A stretch of 64,000 bases of DNA from Bacteroidota bacterium (GCA_018267545.1 JAFDYG010000540.1:1-64000); one strand, 5' to 3'; numbered from the stretch's first letter, positions 8,600 to 17,377 are shown. A program made the numbers and translations. Notes: generated by a model not told the origin, from the sequence alone.

Positions 8600-9376
8600 T
8601 TATTCGGCCTCCAATCCCATCGCGGCACGTTTCATCTTGAAGGCCGTGTCATGCCCCAGATATTTTTCGATGGGCTTTTCTACAAAATAAATCAGCGGCG
8701 TAAGTATAATGGCTATCGCAAACTTGTAAGTATAGTTCATCATCCCGATAGCCAGAATCTGCTGCCACGAAAACTTCCCCCCAAAAGCGATAAAAAGCAC
8801 AATGTAGCTATCCCAGAGCTGGGAAATCAGCGTCGAGCCCGTAGCCCGCAGCCAGAGGTGCTTGTCGCCGGTCTTCTTTTTTATCCAGTGAAACACGGTG
8901 ACGTCGATGATCTGGCTGACCAGGAAGGCTACGATGCTGCCGATGATAATCCGGTTACTCTGACCAAAGATTGCATCGAACGCCGTCTGCATGTTGGAGA
9001 TGCCCTGCTCGCGTCCGCTTGTGATCCAAAAGCCGGCAGGAGGAAGCGCTATCGCGAGATAGTATATTAAAAATGCATAGGAGATCAGGATAACAGCCGT
9101 AAATGATATTCGCCGCACCGCCTTCGGACCATAATACTCGTTGACGATATCCGTCATGACGAATTCCAGGGGCCAGAGAAGGACGCCGCAGGTAAGCGTA
9201 AAAGCCAGCCCGCTTTGTCCGAAAAGGGTAAAATTCACTGGCTGCGCGCCAAATACCTGCTCGAGCGAGAAGAGCTTGGTCCCGATGGATTCGGCGATAA
9301 GCGCATTGCAGCAGAAGAAAGCGGCAAATCCCAGGAATAGTTTTGTCGGCCGGTCTTTGAGAATAGCTTGGATCAT
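8600..9376 (-). CDS. yhhQ: Queuosine precursor transporter, YhhQ/VUT family, 258 aa
   Basis: A six-helix membrane protein of the VUT/DUF165 family that imports queuosine precursors (preQ0/preQ1) for tRNA modification. Supporting segments are the early ESIGTKLF, the family motif EFVMTDIVNEYYG, the SQIIDVTVFHWIKK helix, and ISQLWDSYIVLFIAF. The frame extends upstream, but the ATG at 9376 starts at MIQAILKDRP, close to the normal family N-terminus, and overlaps the stop of the upstream small membrane gene as ATGA, indicating translational coupling. It is convergent with the GNAT gene. Confidence 0.9.
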   Translation of the reverse strand: MIQAILKDRPTKLFLGFAAFFCCNALIAESIGTKLFSLEQVFGAQPVNFTLFGQSGLAFTLTCGVLLWPLEFVMTDIVNEYYGPKAVRRISFTAVILISYAFLIYYLAIALPPAGFWITSGREQGISNMQTAFDAIFGQSNRIIIGSIVAFLVSQIIDVTVFHWIKKKTGDKHLWLRATGSTLISQLWDSYIVLFIAFGGKFSWQQILAIGMMNYTYKFAIAIILTPLIYFVEKPIEKYLGHDTAFKMKRAAMGLEAE

Positions 9377-9663
9377 TTCTGGTTTATTACGATTAGGATA
9401 ATTTGTAAGATGAAGAAAAGCAGGTTGACCACCAGCAGCCATACGGGAATAGCCGCAGCACGCAATTTACCGATGACGAACAAAACGAGGACGGAGAGGC
9501 CCAGGATCAGATTGATGAACATCGAGCCGATATACCCCAGGACGATAAGATTGGTGACAAGCTCCCCCTCCGGCGGATGAGGCAGCCATTGGATAAAGGA
9601 GGCTAAAAGGAAACAAACATTACAAATAAACGCCACCCGGGATAGAAATCGGAATACCTGCAT
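9373..9663 (-). CDS. Small membrane protein, 96 aa, coupled to yhhQ
   Basis: A short hydrophobic protein with about three predicted transmembrane helices (residues 7-27, 37-65 and 70-93), ending INQK. I do not recognise a named family. Its stop codon overlaps the yhhQ start (ATGA), so the two are almost certainly co-translated. The start is the ATG at 9663, leaving 69 bp to the divergent YfhO gene. A longer frame runs upstream into antisense sequence of that gene and was not used. A role linked to queuosine uptake is only suggested by coupling. Confidence 0.75.
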   Translation of the reverse strand: MQVFRFLSRVAFICNVCFLLASFIQWLPHPPEGELVTNLIVLGYIGSMFINLILGLSVLVLFVIGKLRAAAIPVWLLVVNLLFFILQIILIVINQK

Positions 9664-9688
9664 ATTTCGCCAAAAATCCGTATTTCTG

Positions 9689-9710
9689 GGCAAAATACCA
9701 TTATTTTGCC
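9689..9710. promoter_or_regulatory. 22-bp palindrome in a divergent promoter region
   Basis: GGCAAAATA (9689-9697), spacer CCAT, then TATTTTGCC (9702-9710): a perfect 9-bp inverted repeat. It sits midway between the divergent starts at 9663 and 9733, so it is more likely an operator than a terminator. Each arm contains a TATTTTG that resembles a degenerate -7 element. Confidence 0.45.
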
Positions 9711-9732
9711 TCACATTATCGATCACCGAATT

Positions 9733-12261
9733 ATGAATTCTACTGTTCTGAAAAAAGCGCTTCCCCACATCATTGCCGTATTGATATTTCTGATCGTAGC
9801 TGTCGTATACTGCCGCCCCGCCCTTGAAGGAAAGGTCATATTCCAGTCGGACATGCTGCAGTATAAAGGGATGGCGCAACAGGCGACCGAATGGAAAGAA
9901 AAGACCGGTCACTATCCGCTCTGGGTCGAGAACGCATTCAGCGGCATGCCGGCCTATACGATCGCCATGGACCACGCCCCCATCCACCTTGGATGGGTCG
10001 TCAATATACTCACCCTCTGGCTCCCCCAGCCTGTCAATTACTTCTTCCTGGCCTGTATCTGTTTCTATATCCTCATGGCGGCATTGCGCATCAACCCATG
10101 GATTGGCGTCCTGGCTGCGCTTGCCTACGCCTATAGCAGCTACGACCCGGTCATCGTTGTCACGGGCCACGTCACGAAGATGCTTGCCATTGCTTATGCG
10201 CCAGGCGTCTTTGCCGGTCTGTGGCTACTTTTCCAGCGTCGCTGGATAGGAGGCATGGCGCTCTTTATGCTTTTCTTTGCCTTGCAGATGAGCACGAACC
10301 ACCTGCAGATCGTTTATTATACGATGATAGGGCTCGGTATATTCACCCTCTTCTATCTGGTCGACACCATCCGCAAAGGACAGGTCAAGGCTGCCCTCAT
10401 GGCAATGGGCCTGGCGGCAGTCGGCGCCCTGATCGGCTACGGCACCAATGCTCTTGGCACCCTGCCGGTACAGGAGTATTCGAAAGAGACGATGCGCGGC
10501 GGCCGGACCGAGCTGACCAATACCAACAGCAAGATCGAGAGCAAGGACGGCCTTAGCAAGGAGTATGCTTTCGGATGGAGCTATGGCATCGGCGAAACGA
10601 TGACCCTGGTCGTCCCCAATGCCTATGGTGGCAGCAATGGGGGTAAAGAGATCGGCGAAGGTTCCAAGTTTGCCGAAAAGCTTAGCCAGGAGTTTCCCGC
10701 CATCCGCGAAGAAGACGCATTGAATTACGCAAATGGCTCCGCCTATTGGGGCGCACAACCCTTCACCTCCGGACCGGTATACCTTGGCGCGGTCGTTTGT
10801 TTTTTGGCCATCCTCGGGCTGGTATTTGTCAAGGGCTGGACAAAATGGGCGCTGCTGACGATTGCCATCATCAGCATCCTGCTTTCCTGGGGGAAGAACC
10901 TCTCCGGACTCAACTATTTCCTCTTCGATCACCTTCCTTTTTATAATAAGTTCCGCGCCCCGGCGATGGCGCTGGTCATCGTACAGCTAATCTTCCCAAT
11001 CCTGGCTGCGCTGGGCTTGAACGAGCTTTTCAGCAGCACGGAGTCGAAGGCCGATCTCTGGAAGCGATTCCTGAAGGTTGCCTATATCAGCGGAGGTCTC
11101 TTGGTATTGCTGATCGGCTTCTATTTCGCGGCCAGCTTTTCAACTACCAATGATGCTCAATTAAAGGAACAGTTCGTGCAAGGCAAGATGCAGCAGCTGG
11201 CGCAGCAGGGCAAGCAAGCAGGCGCCGAGCTGCAGCAGCAGGCTGCGGCCACAGGCAATGGCCTGCTCAAGGCATTGTCGGAAGACCGGCAGTCGCTCTA
11301 TGGCGCGGACCTGCTCCGGACCTTCGTGCTGATCCTGCTGGCAGCGGCGCTCGTTGCCGTCTACCTGAAAGACAAGCTCAACAAGACCATCGTGCTGGCG
11401 GGCCTGATCATCATCACCGCATTCGATTTGCTGATCGTCGGTAACCGCTATCTGAGTGCAGACAGCTACGTCGACTCTGCCGATTTCGATTCCAACATGA
11501 CGCCCACGCCGGCCGACCAGCAGATCAAAAACGACCCGGACAAGAACTTCCGTGTCTTCGATGAATCCTCCCGGAGCCCATTCGAAGACGCACGCGCGTC
11601 CTTTCATCACAATTCCCTGGGTGGATATTCCCCTGCAAAGCTGGGCCTCTATCAGGACCTTATCGAGAACCAGCTCTCCAAGGGGAACATGCAAGTCTAC
11701 AACATGCTGAACACAAAGTATTTTATACAGCGCAATCCGCAGAACGGCCAGCTGCAGCCTGCCCTCAACGGCGCCGCCTTCGGTCCCTGCTGGCTGGTCA
11801 GGTCCATCCACTATGTCAAGGATGGAAACGAGGAGATGAAGGCGCTGGACAGCATCAACGTTCGCGATACGGCGATTGTCCAGCAACGATTTGCCGCACA
11901 GGTTAAATCCTTGCCGGAAGCAGACAGCACTGCTTCGATCCGCCTGACCGATAACCAGCTTGATAAGCTCATCTATCAGTTCTCTTCTACCAAACCGCAG
12001 TTTGCGGTCCTTAGCGAAATCTACTACGACAAGGGTTGGAATGCCTATGTCGACGGAACAAAAACCGACTACCTCCGCGTCGACTATGTCTTACGGGGCC
12101 TGCCGGTTCCCGCAGGCAAGCACACGATCGAGTTCCGGTTCGAGCCCAGCTCCTATAAGACCGGCAGCATGATCTCTACCTGGTCGGCATTGCTTCTGTA
12201 CTTGCTGCTGATCGGGACGGCCGTGCTGGAATGGCGCAAGCAGAAAGCCAGGACCGTATGA
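9733..12261 (+). CDS. YfhO-family polytopic membrane protein, 842 aa
   Basis: A large inner-membrane protein with many hydrophobic helices and the features of the YfhO family (DUF/Pfam YfhO): an early external loop FQSDMLQYKGMAQQATEW, then NHLQIVYYTM and FNKFRAPAMALVIVQL, and a soluble C-terminal domain before a last helix. YfhO in Gram-positives helps decorate lipoteichoic acid or similar polymers with sugars, and the fold is that of lipid-linked-sugar glycosyltransferases. Bacteroidota copies are uncharacterised. The start is placed at ATG 9733 (MNSTVLKK). The stop overlaps the next GT2 gene by ATGA, so the two probably act together. Confidence 0.85.
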   Translation: MNSTVLKKALPHIIAVLIFLIVAVVYCRPALEGKVIFQSDMLQYKGMAQQATEWKEKTGHYPLWVENAFSGMPAYTIAMDHAPIHLGWVVNILTLWLPQPVNYFFLACICFYILMAALRINPWIGVLAALAYAYSSYDPVIVVTGHVTKMLAIAYAPGVFAGLWLLFQRRWIGGMALFMLFFALQMSTNHLQIVYYTMIGLGIFTLFYLVDTIRKGQVKAALMAMGLAAVGALIGYGTNALGTLPVQEYSKETMRGGRTELTNTNSKIESKDGLSKEYAFGWSYGIGETMTLVVPNAYGGSNGGKEIGEGSKFAEKLSQEFPAIREEDALNYANGSAYWGAQPFTSGPVYLGAVVCFLAILGLVFVKGWTKWALLTIAIISILLSWGKNLSGLNYFLFDHLPFYNKFRAPAMALVIVQLIFPILAALGLNELFSSTESKADLWKRFLKVAYISGGLLVLLIGFYFAASFSTTNDAQLKEQFVQGKMQQLAQQGKQAGAELQQQAAATGNGLLKALSEDRQSLYGADLLRTFVLILLAAALVAVYLKDKLNKTIVLAGLIIITAFDLLIVGNRYLSADSYVDSADFDSNMTPTPADQQIKNDPDKNFRVFDESSRSPFEDARASFHHNSLGGYSPAKLGLYQDLIENQLSKGNMQVYNMLNTKYFIQRNPQNGQLQPALNGAAFGPCWLVRSIHYVKDGNEEMKALDSINVRDTAIVQQRFAAQVKSLPEADSTASIRLTDNQLDKLIYQFSSTKPQFAVLSEIYYDKGWNAYVDGTKTDYLRVDYVLRGLPVPAGKHTIEFRFEPSSYKTGSMISTWSALLLYLLLIGTAVLEWRKQKARTV

Positions 12262-13163
12262 AGCCGCTGAGTTTTGTCATCATTACCTATAACAGACCGG
12301 ACGATGCGCTGGCTCTTGCAGAGAATATCAGCAAGCTGGAAGGCCTGGAACGCCTGGTCGAGGAGGTAATCATCGTGAACAATCGCTCATCGGTTTCCTA
12401 TCAACCCCTTGAAGATTTCGTTGCGGCACACCCCGACGTACCTTTCCGATACTTCCGCACAGAAGAGAACCTCGGCGTCTCCCGTGGACGCAATTATGCT
12501 ATCCGGCAGAGCCACGGACCGATCCTGATCTTCCTCGACGACGACGCGCTGATACGAAATGACAATGCCCTGCAGTCGGTCGTCGACATCTTTGAGGAAG
12601 GACCGCAGGTCGGCATCGCCGCCTTCAAGGTCTATTATTATTCGACCGGGGAGCTGCAGAAGAACGCGTTTCCGCACAAACGATTTGCCGAAAGAAAGGA
12701 CTGGCCTCATTTCGATACCGCCTATTTTTCGGGTTGTGCGCACGCCATCCGTAAAAGCGTCTTCGACACCGTAGGTTATTATCCCGAGAACTTCTTTTAT
12801 GGCATGGAGGAATACGATCTTAGCTACCGCACGCTCGATTCGGGCGCTACGATCCGCTACGACGACCGGGTAGTCATCCTTCACAAAGAGTCGCCGGCAG
12901 GACGGCTGACGCCCCATGAAAAGCTGCGGGGAATGTGGGTGAATAAAACAAAGGTCGCCTGGAAATACCTGCCAGTCCGGTATTTCATAACGACGGCCCT
13001 GCTTTGGAGCCTGGAATACCTGGCGAAAAGCAAGGGGAACATCGGCGGCTTTTTCAAAGGTTGGGGACAGGTGCTCCGCGTCCCTGGGACTGAACGTCGA
13101 TCACCTATCGGCCCCTCCACCCGGGCCTATCTCAAGAAAGTAAAAGCGAGACTAAGCTATTAA
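12258..13163 (+). CDS. Family 2 glycosyltransferase, 301 aa
   Basis: A GT-A fold enzyme. The N-terminus KPLSFVIITYNRPDDAL is the classic nucleotide-sugar-binding start, the acidic metal-binding motif is in ILIFLDDDALI, and an acceptor-side GMEEYDLSYR supplies the ED-type catalytic motif. The C-terminal part has a short amphipathic or hydrophobic segment (FITTALLWSLEYLAK) that could attach it to the membrane. It starts inside the YfhO stop codon (ATGA) and is followed by a strong terminator, so the operon is these two genes. It probably makes a lipid-linked sugar or decorates an envelope glycan; the sugar is unknown. Confidence 0.88.
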   Translation: MKPLSFVIITYNRPDDALALAENISKLEGLERLVEEVIIVNNRSSVSYQPLEDFVAAHPDVPFRYFRTEENLGVSRGRNYAIRQSHGPILIFLDDDALIRNDNALQSVVDIFEEGPQVGIAAFKVYYYSTGELQKNAFPHKRFAERKDWPHFDTAYFSGCAHAIRKSVFDTVGYYPENFFYGMEEYDLSYRTLDSGATIRYDDRVVILHKESPAGRLTPHEKLRGMWVNKTKVAWKYLPVRYFITTALLWSLEYLAKSKGNIGGFFKGWGQVLRVPGTERRSPIGPSTRAYLKKVKARLSY

Positions 13164-13166
13164 TAA

Positions 13167-13190
13167 AAAACCCCTGCAAGCAGGGGTTTT
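13167..13190 (+). terminator. Rho-independent terminator after the YfhO-GT2 operon
   Basis: AAAACCCCTG (13167-13176), loop CAAG, CAGGGGTTTT (13181-13190). It has a perfect GC stem with flanking A and T tracts, 4 bases after the GT2 stop codon. It probably also serves the convergent PUR gene. Confidence 0.9.
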
Positions 13191-13209
13191 AGTATTGAGA
13201 GGAGATCTC

Positions 13210-13662
13210 TTACCATTTGTCCACTTCTTCACCCGTAGCGGCCGTAGGCGCGCTGGGTGCAGCGGGAGTGTGCCGGACGCTATTGACGTTTACATTCACG
13301 TCATCCTCGACATCATCGCTGACAGTTTCCTGATATCCGCCTTCGCTCTGATAACCACCTTCGTTGTTGTCGTTGTCATGGTTGTATGCATCGAAGTCGA
13401 AATCGGGCATCAAATCAGTCTTTACATAATCGATCGCCTCAGTCAGCGCCTTCAGGAACTTGTTGAAGTCTTCCTTGTACAGGAAGATCTTGTGTCTGTC
13501 GTAACCATCTTCGTTGAACTTCTTACGGCTCTCGGTGATAGTAAGATAGTAGTCATTACTACGAGTCGCCCTTACATCGAAGAAATACGTCCTGCGTTTC
13601 CCGGCCCTGATGCGTTTGCTATAAACGCTTTCCATCCTTTTGTCGTTGTTTTCGTACGCCAC
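13210..13662 (-). CDS. PUR-family (DUF3276) nucleic-acid-binding protein, 150 aa
   Basis: A small DNA/RNA-binding protein of the PUR-alpha-like DUF3276 family found across Bacteroidota. The PUR repeat covers about residues 8-85 (YSKRIRAGKRRTYFFDVRAT, YYLTITESRKKF, KIFLYKEDFNKFLKALTEAI). The C-terminal third is an acidic, Asn/Asp-rich disordered tail ending in a Pro/Ala stretch. In Borrelia the related EbfC/BpuR-type PUR proteins bind nucleic acids as regulators; the role here is inferred. It is monocistronic, with a near-consensus promoter and a 5' UTR of about 40 bases. Confidence 0.9.
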   Translation of the reverse strand: MAYENNDKRMESVYSKRIRAGKRRTYFFDVRATRSNDYYLTITESRKKFNEDGYDRHKIFLYKEDFNKFLKALTEAIDYVKTDLMPDFDFDAYNHDNDNNEGGYQSEGGYQETVSDDVEDDVNVNVNSVRHTPAAPSAPTAATGEEVDKW

Positions 13663-13710
13663 AATGATTTTTTTTCAGTTGAAAATAAACTTAATCTAAT
13701 TAAGCAGTCA

Positions 13711-13739
13711 CAAATATAGTATTGTTTTCGAATTAGCAA
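13711..13739 (-). promoter_or_regulatory. Consensus Bacteroidota promoter for the PUR gene
   Basis: Read on the minus strand, TTG (13739-13737), an 18-bp spacer, then TATATTTG (13718-13711). This is an exact match to the TAnnTTTG -7 element with a -33 TTG at proper spacing. Transcription should start near 13706. Confidence 0.8.
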
Positions 13740-13795
13740 AATTTGGCAAAACATTTATATCATCTATTTACGCTGCTTTTACACTAGCCAGGACA

Positions 13796-15652
13796 TTAGG
13801 TGGGCGTGTTTTCCGCTTGCTGCTGCTCATAGAGATAGGTATAATAACCATTGAGGGCAATCAGCTCCTGGTGGGTCCCCGTCTCGACGATACGGCCTTC
13901 TTCCAGCACGACGATGCGATCGAAGTCGAATAGAGAAAAGATGCGATGCGTAATAATTACCGCCGTTTTATGCTGCAGATATTGGTATAAATTACCAAGT
14001 ATTTCCTTTTCAGTCTTAGCATCTACAGCACTTAGGCAGTCATCAAATACGATAACCTCCGGATCCTTGATCAAGCCCCGGGCAATGGAGATCCGCTGTT
14101 TCTGGCCACCGCTGAGGGTTACGCCACGTTCTCCGATCATCGTTTCATAACGGTTGGAAAAGCCTTCGATCTCTTTATCGACACTGGCATAGCGAGCCGC
14201 TTGCCGTACCTTCTCTTCATCGGCTTTATCGAGTCCAAACTGGATGTTGCCGGATACGGTATCGCTGAACAGGAAGACGTCTTGCGGCACATAGCTGACC
14301 TGCCGGCGCAAATCCTGCAAATCCAGGCGGCGGAGGTCTGTATTGTCGATCAGTATCTTTCCCTTGTCCGGATCATACATACGAAGGAGCAGCTGGGCAA
14401 TAGTAGTTTTGCCGCTGCCGGTTCTTCCTATGATAACTACCTTCTCTCCCTTTCGTATCTCGAGGGAAAAGTCCTTCAATGCATGTATACCCGTATTCGG
14501 ATAAGTAAAATCCACTCCCTGAAAAGATATGTTTCCCTGTATTGGCTGGGTGAGGGCAGCAGATGGGTTCTGAATGGCAGACTGGGTGTCCAAAAATTCA
14601 TTGAGCCGTTTCTGCGAGGCCGAAGCACGCTGGACCATACTGGCCACCCACCCGATCGCGCTGACAGGGAAGGTGAGCATCGTGATATAGATAACGAATT
14701 CGGTGATCGTACCAATATCCGTATTATGCGAACCATGTATGACGTACAACCCGCCGATCATGATGGCAAGCAGTGTGCTCAGACCGATCATGAGTCCCAT
14801 GGAAGGGAAGTAGATGGATTCCACCTTGGCGAGACCGACGGCATTCTTTCGGTACTCCTCGCTGTTATGGCTGAAGAAACGAAGCATGGCCTTTTCCTGG
14901 ACAAAGGATTTGATGACCCGGATACCGCTGTACGATTCCTGGGCGTTGGTGGTCAGGTTGCTCAGCAGGGCCTGGATATGCTCGCTTCTCTTGTGAATGA
15001 TGGTATTGACATAATAGATCGTGATCGCCAGGATCGGCAGCGGGGTCAAAACATACAGGCTGAGCAGGGCATCCTTTCGCAGCATGAAGAACAGGCTGAA
15101 GCCGATGGTTACGACCAGGTTGGCGAAGTACATCATGGCAGGGCCGGTGTACATCCTGACCCGGCTGACGTCTTCCGCCATACGGCTCATCAGGTCGCCG
15201 GTGCTGTGCGTCTTATAGAAATTCGTGTCGAGCTGCTGGTAGTGGTTGTAAATCTCCCGCTTCTGGTCATACTCGATGTGCCGGCTCATGACGATGATGG
15301 TCTGACGCATCAGGAAGAGGAAGAAGCCGCTGATCAGCGCCAGCACGAGCAGCGTGAGTCCGCATACGATGACCTTTCTATTGAAGGAGGCATGGTCCGT
15401 ATCGAGGATGCTGATGAATTTGCGGACGAGGATATCGTAGTTCGCCGCATCGCGGGCCGCTGCCTTCTGCGCCAGCTCTGGCGCACCGTGATTGACCTCA
15501 CGCAATTCGCTCTCTACCGAATTGACAACATAGCCCGTTATCTGCGGGGTAAGAATACGGAAGTAGTTGGACAGGATAACGAAGACTAGCCCCAGTAAAA
15601 ATCGCCAGCGATATTTCCAGAAATACTTATTTACAGCCTTTAGGTGCTTCAA
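13796..15652 (-). CDS. ABC exporter, fused permease/ATPase (MsbA-like), 618 aa
   Basis: A half-transporter that would act as a homodimer in the inner membrane. A six-helix permease domain covers about residues 15-330. The nucleotide-binding domain has Walker A GRTGSGKTT, a Q-loop VSYVPQDVFLFSD, signature LSGGQKQR, Walker B VIVFDDCLSAVD and the H-loop ITHRIFS. Family members export lipids, peptides or drugs; the cargo is not readable here. The start codon is TTG at 15652, chosen because KHLKAVNKYFWKYRWRF is the usual family N-terminus. A -7 element (TATTTTTG, 15674-15667) lies 14 bases upstream. Confidence 0.92.
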   Translation of the reverse strand: MKHLKAVNKYFWKYRWRFLLGLVFVILSNYFRILTPQITGYVVNSVESELREVNHGAPELAQKAAARDAANYDILVRKFISILDTDHASFNRKVIVCGLTLLVLALISGFFLFLMRQTIIVMSRHIEYDQKREIYNHYQQLDTNFYKTHSTGDLMSRMAEDVSRVRMYTGPAMMYFANLVVTIGFSLFFMLRKDALLSLYVLTPLPILAITIYYVNTIIHKRSEHIQALLSNLTTNAQESYSGIRVIKSFVQEKAMLRFFSHNSEEYRKNAVGLAKVESIYFPSMGLMIGLSTLLAIMIGGLYVIHGSHNTDIGTITEFVIYITMLTFPVSAIGWVASMVQRASASQKRLNEFLDTQSAIQNPSAALTQPIQGNISFQGVDFTYPNTGIHALKDFSLEIRKGEKVVIIGRTGSGKTTIAQLLLRMYDPDKGKILIDNTDLRRLDLQDLRRQVSYVPQDVFLFSDTVSGNIQFGLDKADEEKVRQAARYASVDKEIEGFSNRYETMIGERGVTLSGGQKQRISIARGLIKDPEVIVFDDCLSAVDAKTEKEILGNLYQYLQHKTAVIITHRIFSLFDFDRIVVLEEGRIVETGTHQELIALNGYYTYLYEQQQAENTPT

Positions 15653-15666
15653 GCCAAAAATTTGCG

Positions 15667-15674
15667 CAAAAATA
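15667..15674 (-). promoter_or_regulatory. -7 element for the ABC exporter gene
   Basis: TATTTTTG on the minus strand, an exact TAnnTTTG match, 14 bases before the TTG start at 15652. No well-spaced -33 TTG is visible. Confidence 0.5.
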
Positions 15675-15731
15675 CGAATTATAGGCCAATTGGTCCCCCA
15701 AATGGAGCGGTCAACCCCAGCCGCCGCTTCG

Positions 15732-16721
15732 TCAGACGATTACAACCAGACGCTGCCCGCCAGGCACTTCCAGCTCCCAGAGCTCCGCAATATCCCGCAG
15801 CTTTACTCTTACCACTTCCGTTTTGAGCTTGCCCTCAGCCGCCAGCCGGAATGCCTCAGGCAGAATTTCCCTAAATAGCTGGCCAACCTGCTGCCTGGAC
15901 CAGGCGCCAAGCCCTGAACCCGTCAGCTGAAGGTCGACGCTCCTGAGAACGGCCGCAGAAAGCTGAATCCGGTCCCCGGTTACGCTGCCGATAGACACAT
16001 AACGTATTTTATTGGTAAAGGAGCCATCGCCTTTAATGACCGACAGGATCGTTTCAGCGGTAGACCCCCAGAGATAGTCGATGATGACGTCGATAGGAGA
16101 CGTAGCATGGAGAGCTTCGAGCCGGGTAGCAAAGTTCCCCGATTCCGTCGGGATTATTTCATCTGCGCCAAGCGACAGCAGCTGCTCGAGGGATCGCAGG
16201 TTCCTCCCGGTTGCAATCACTTTCTTCGCTCCATAGTATTTGGCTAGCTGTACGGCTATCCGGCCGGTGAATCCGGTAGCGCCGTTGATCAGAACCACGT
16301 CGCCGGACTGAACGCCGGCCTTGAATTTCAGTCCCATTGCCGCACCGATGACGGCATTGGGCAGCGCGGCGGCCGTAGCATCGTCCAGCCCGTCAGGAAC
16401 CGGTACTATCCGGTCTTTGTAGATGGTCGCCCTCTCAGCCAGGGTGCCGCTGGCGCCGATGCCAAAAACTCTCTTGCCATCCGGCAGTACGAAGATTCCG
16501 TCTCCGCCGATGACCCGGCCGGCATCTCCCCCACTGGCCCGTCCCCCATTCGCCGTCGCTTCGCTGGAGTAGTGACGGCCCGTCGCCCTGCCCTTGTCGA
16601 AGTGCTTGATGGCGACGGCCCTTACGGTGACCAGGAGCTCGTCCGGACTTTCGATGATTGGTTCGGGAACGTCGGTATACTCGGGGAGCTGGTCTTTTTG
16701 ATAGATGATTGCTGCTTTCAT
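15732..16721 (-). CDS. Quinone-oxidoreductase-like MDR/zinc-less alcohol dehydrogenase family protein, 329 aa
   Basis: A medium-chain dehydrogenase/reductase. The N-terminal GroES-like domain begins MKAAIIYQKD, and the NAD(P)-binding Rossmann domain carries INGATGFTGRIAVQLAKYYGA (about residues 145-165) followed by KVIATGRN. The catalytic-zinc Cys/His ligands are absent, as in quinone reductases. It probably reduces quinones or enones with NADPH. The adjacent upstream gene encodes a Crp/Fnr regulator, and a perfect palindrome precedes its -7 element, so it is probably that regulator's target. Confidence 0.85.
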   Translation of the reverse strand: MKAAIIYQKDQLPEYTDVPEPIIESPDELLVTVRAVAIKHFDKGRATGRHYSSEATANGGRASGGDAGRVIGGDGIFVLPDGKRVFGIGASGTLAERATIYKDRIVPVPDGLDDATAAALPNAVIGAAMGLKFKAGVQSGDVVLINGATGFTGRIAVQLAKYYGAKKVIATGRNLRSLEQLLSLGADEIIPTESGNFATRLEALHATSPIDVIIDYLWGSTAETILSVIKGDGSFTNKIRYVSIGSVTGDRIQLSAAVLRSVDLQLTGSGLGAWSRQQVGQLFREILPEAFRLAAEGKLKTEVVRVKLRDIAELWELEVPGGQRLVVIV

Positions 16722-16740
16722 GCTTTTTGTTTTTCTACGG

Positions 16741-16786
16741 CAAAGCTACCCTGGCCCCTACCCTCCCTACGATAACATATGTTATC
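16741..16786 (-). promoter_or_regulatory. Promoter with Crp/Fnr-type palindrome upstream of the MDR gene
   Basis: Minus-strand -7 element TAGCTTTG (16748-16741), an exact consensus match 19 bases before the ATG. A perfect 16-bp palindrome GATAACATATGTTATC spans 16771-16786. Its centre is 37.5 bp upstream of the last G of the -7 element, about -42 from the expected start site, the classic class II activator position. No -33 TTG is present, as expected for an activator-dependent promoter. Confidence 0.65.
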
Positions 16787-16792
16787 AAGTAT

Positions 16793-17377
16793 TCAAAAAT
16801 GAGATCGCCCCCTGGCCAGCTTGCTTTTGATACGGCTCAGGTGCACCTTGCTGACCCCCAGGTAGGAAGCAATGTAGTGCTGGGGAACACGGCGGATGAT
16901 ATGCGGCCGGTCTTTCAAAAGACGCTGGTAACGCTGCTCCGGCGTATCCCGGATAAAAGAAACGAATTCATTCATGTAATGCAGCTGCCGCTGGGCCGAC
17001 ATTTGTAGGATCATGGGGACAAACTCCGGTTCGCTGCTCAGCTCTTCCACCAGCTGAAGAACGTATTTCTTCGGCAGCAGGTAAATGATCGAGGGCTCGA
17101 TCGTCTCGATCGTCAACAGACTGGGCGTATTGTTGACAAAGCTATCGAAGGAGGTCAGCCCTTCATTCTCGAAGAAAAACTGTACGGTCTTGTCTTCGCC
17201 GTTCTTATTGAAAAAGGCCCTGACACAGCCCTTTTCGATAAAGATATAGTGCCGGGATTTTTTCCCTTCTTCCAGCAGGATCGCCTTGGCCGGTGCTTCC
17301 AGCCGTTCTTGAAAAGGCAGATATTTATCCCAATAGGCGTTGAGCCGGGGGAATTTATTTCTGAAATGAAAAAACAT
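16793..17377 (-). CDS. Crp/Fnr-family transcriptional regulator, 194 aa
   Basis: A cyclic-nucleotide-binding-like sensor domain occupies about residues 25-115 (IFIEKGCVRAFFNKNGEDKT), followed by the dimer helix and a C-terminal winged helix with HYIASYLGVSKVHLSRIKSKL as recognition region. It lacks Fnr-type cysteines and is typical of the expanded Bacteroidota family of Crp-like one-component regulators, whose ligands are mostly unknown. It lies 12 bases after the response regulator and could be read through from that operon. The MDR gene just downstream, with its palindromic site, is the likely target. Confidence 0.88.
   Translation of the reverse strand: MFFHFRNKFPRLNAYWDKYLPFQERLEAPAKAILLEEGKKSRHYIFIEKGCVRAFFNKNGEDKTVQFFFENEGLTSFDSFVNNTPSLLTIETIEPSIIYLLPKKYVLQLVEELSSEPEFVPMILQMSAQRQLHYMNEFVSFIRDTPEQRYQRLLKDRPHIIRRVPQHYIASYLGVSKVHLSRIKSKLARGRSHF

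Noticed and set aside
9664-9732. Possible preQ1 riboswitch before the yhhQ operon
   Set aside because: The region is short and contains only the palindrome; no preQ1 aptamer-like H-type pseudoknot could be drawn.
9664-10170. Upstream extension of the 96-aa membrane gene
   Set aside because: It would run antisense through the first part of the YfhO gene, and the added sequence is polar and unlike the membrane part.
14201-15589. 462-codon plus-strand frame
   Set aside because: Antisense to the ABC exporter, low-complexity His/Asp/Glu pattern, no domain.
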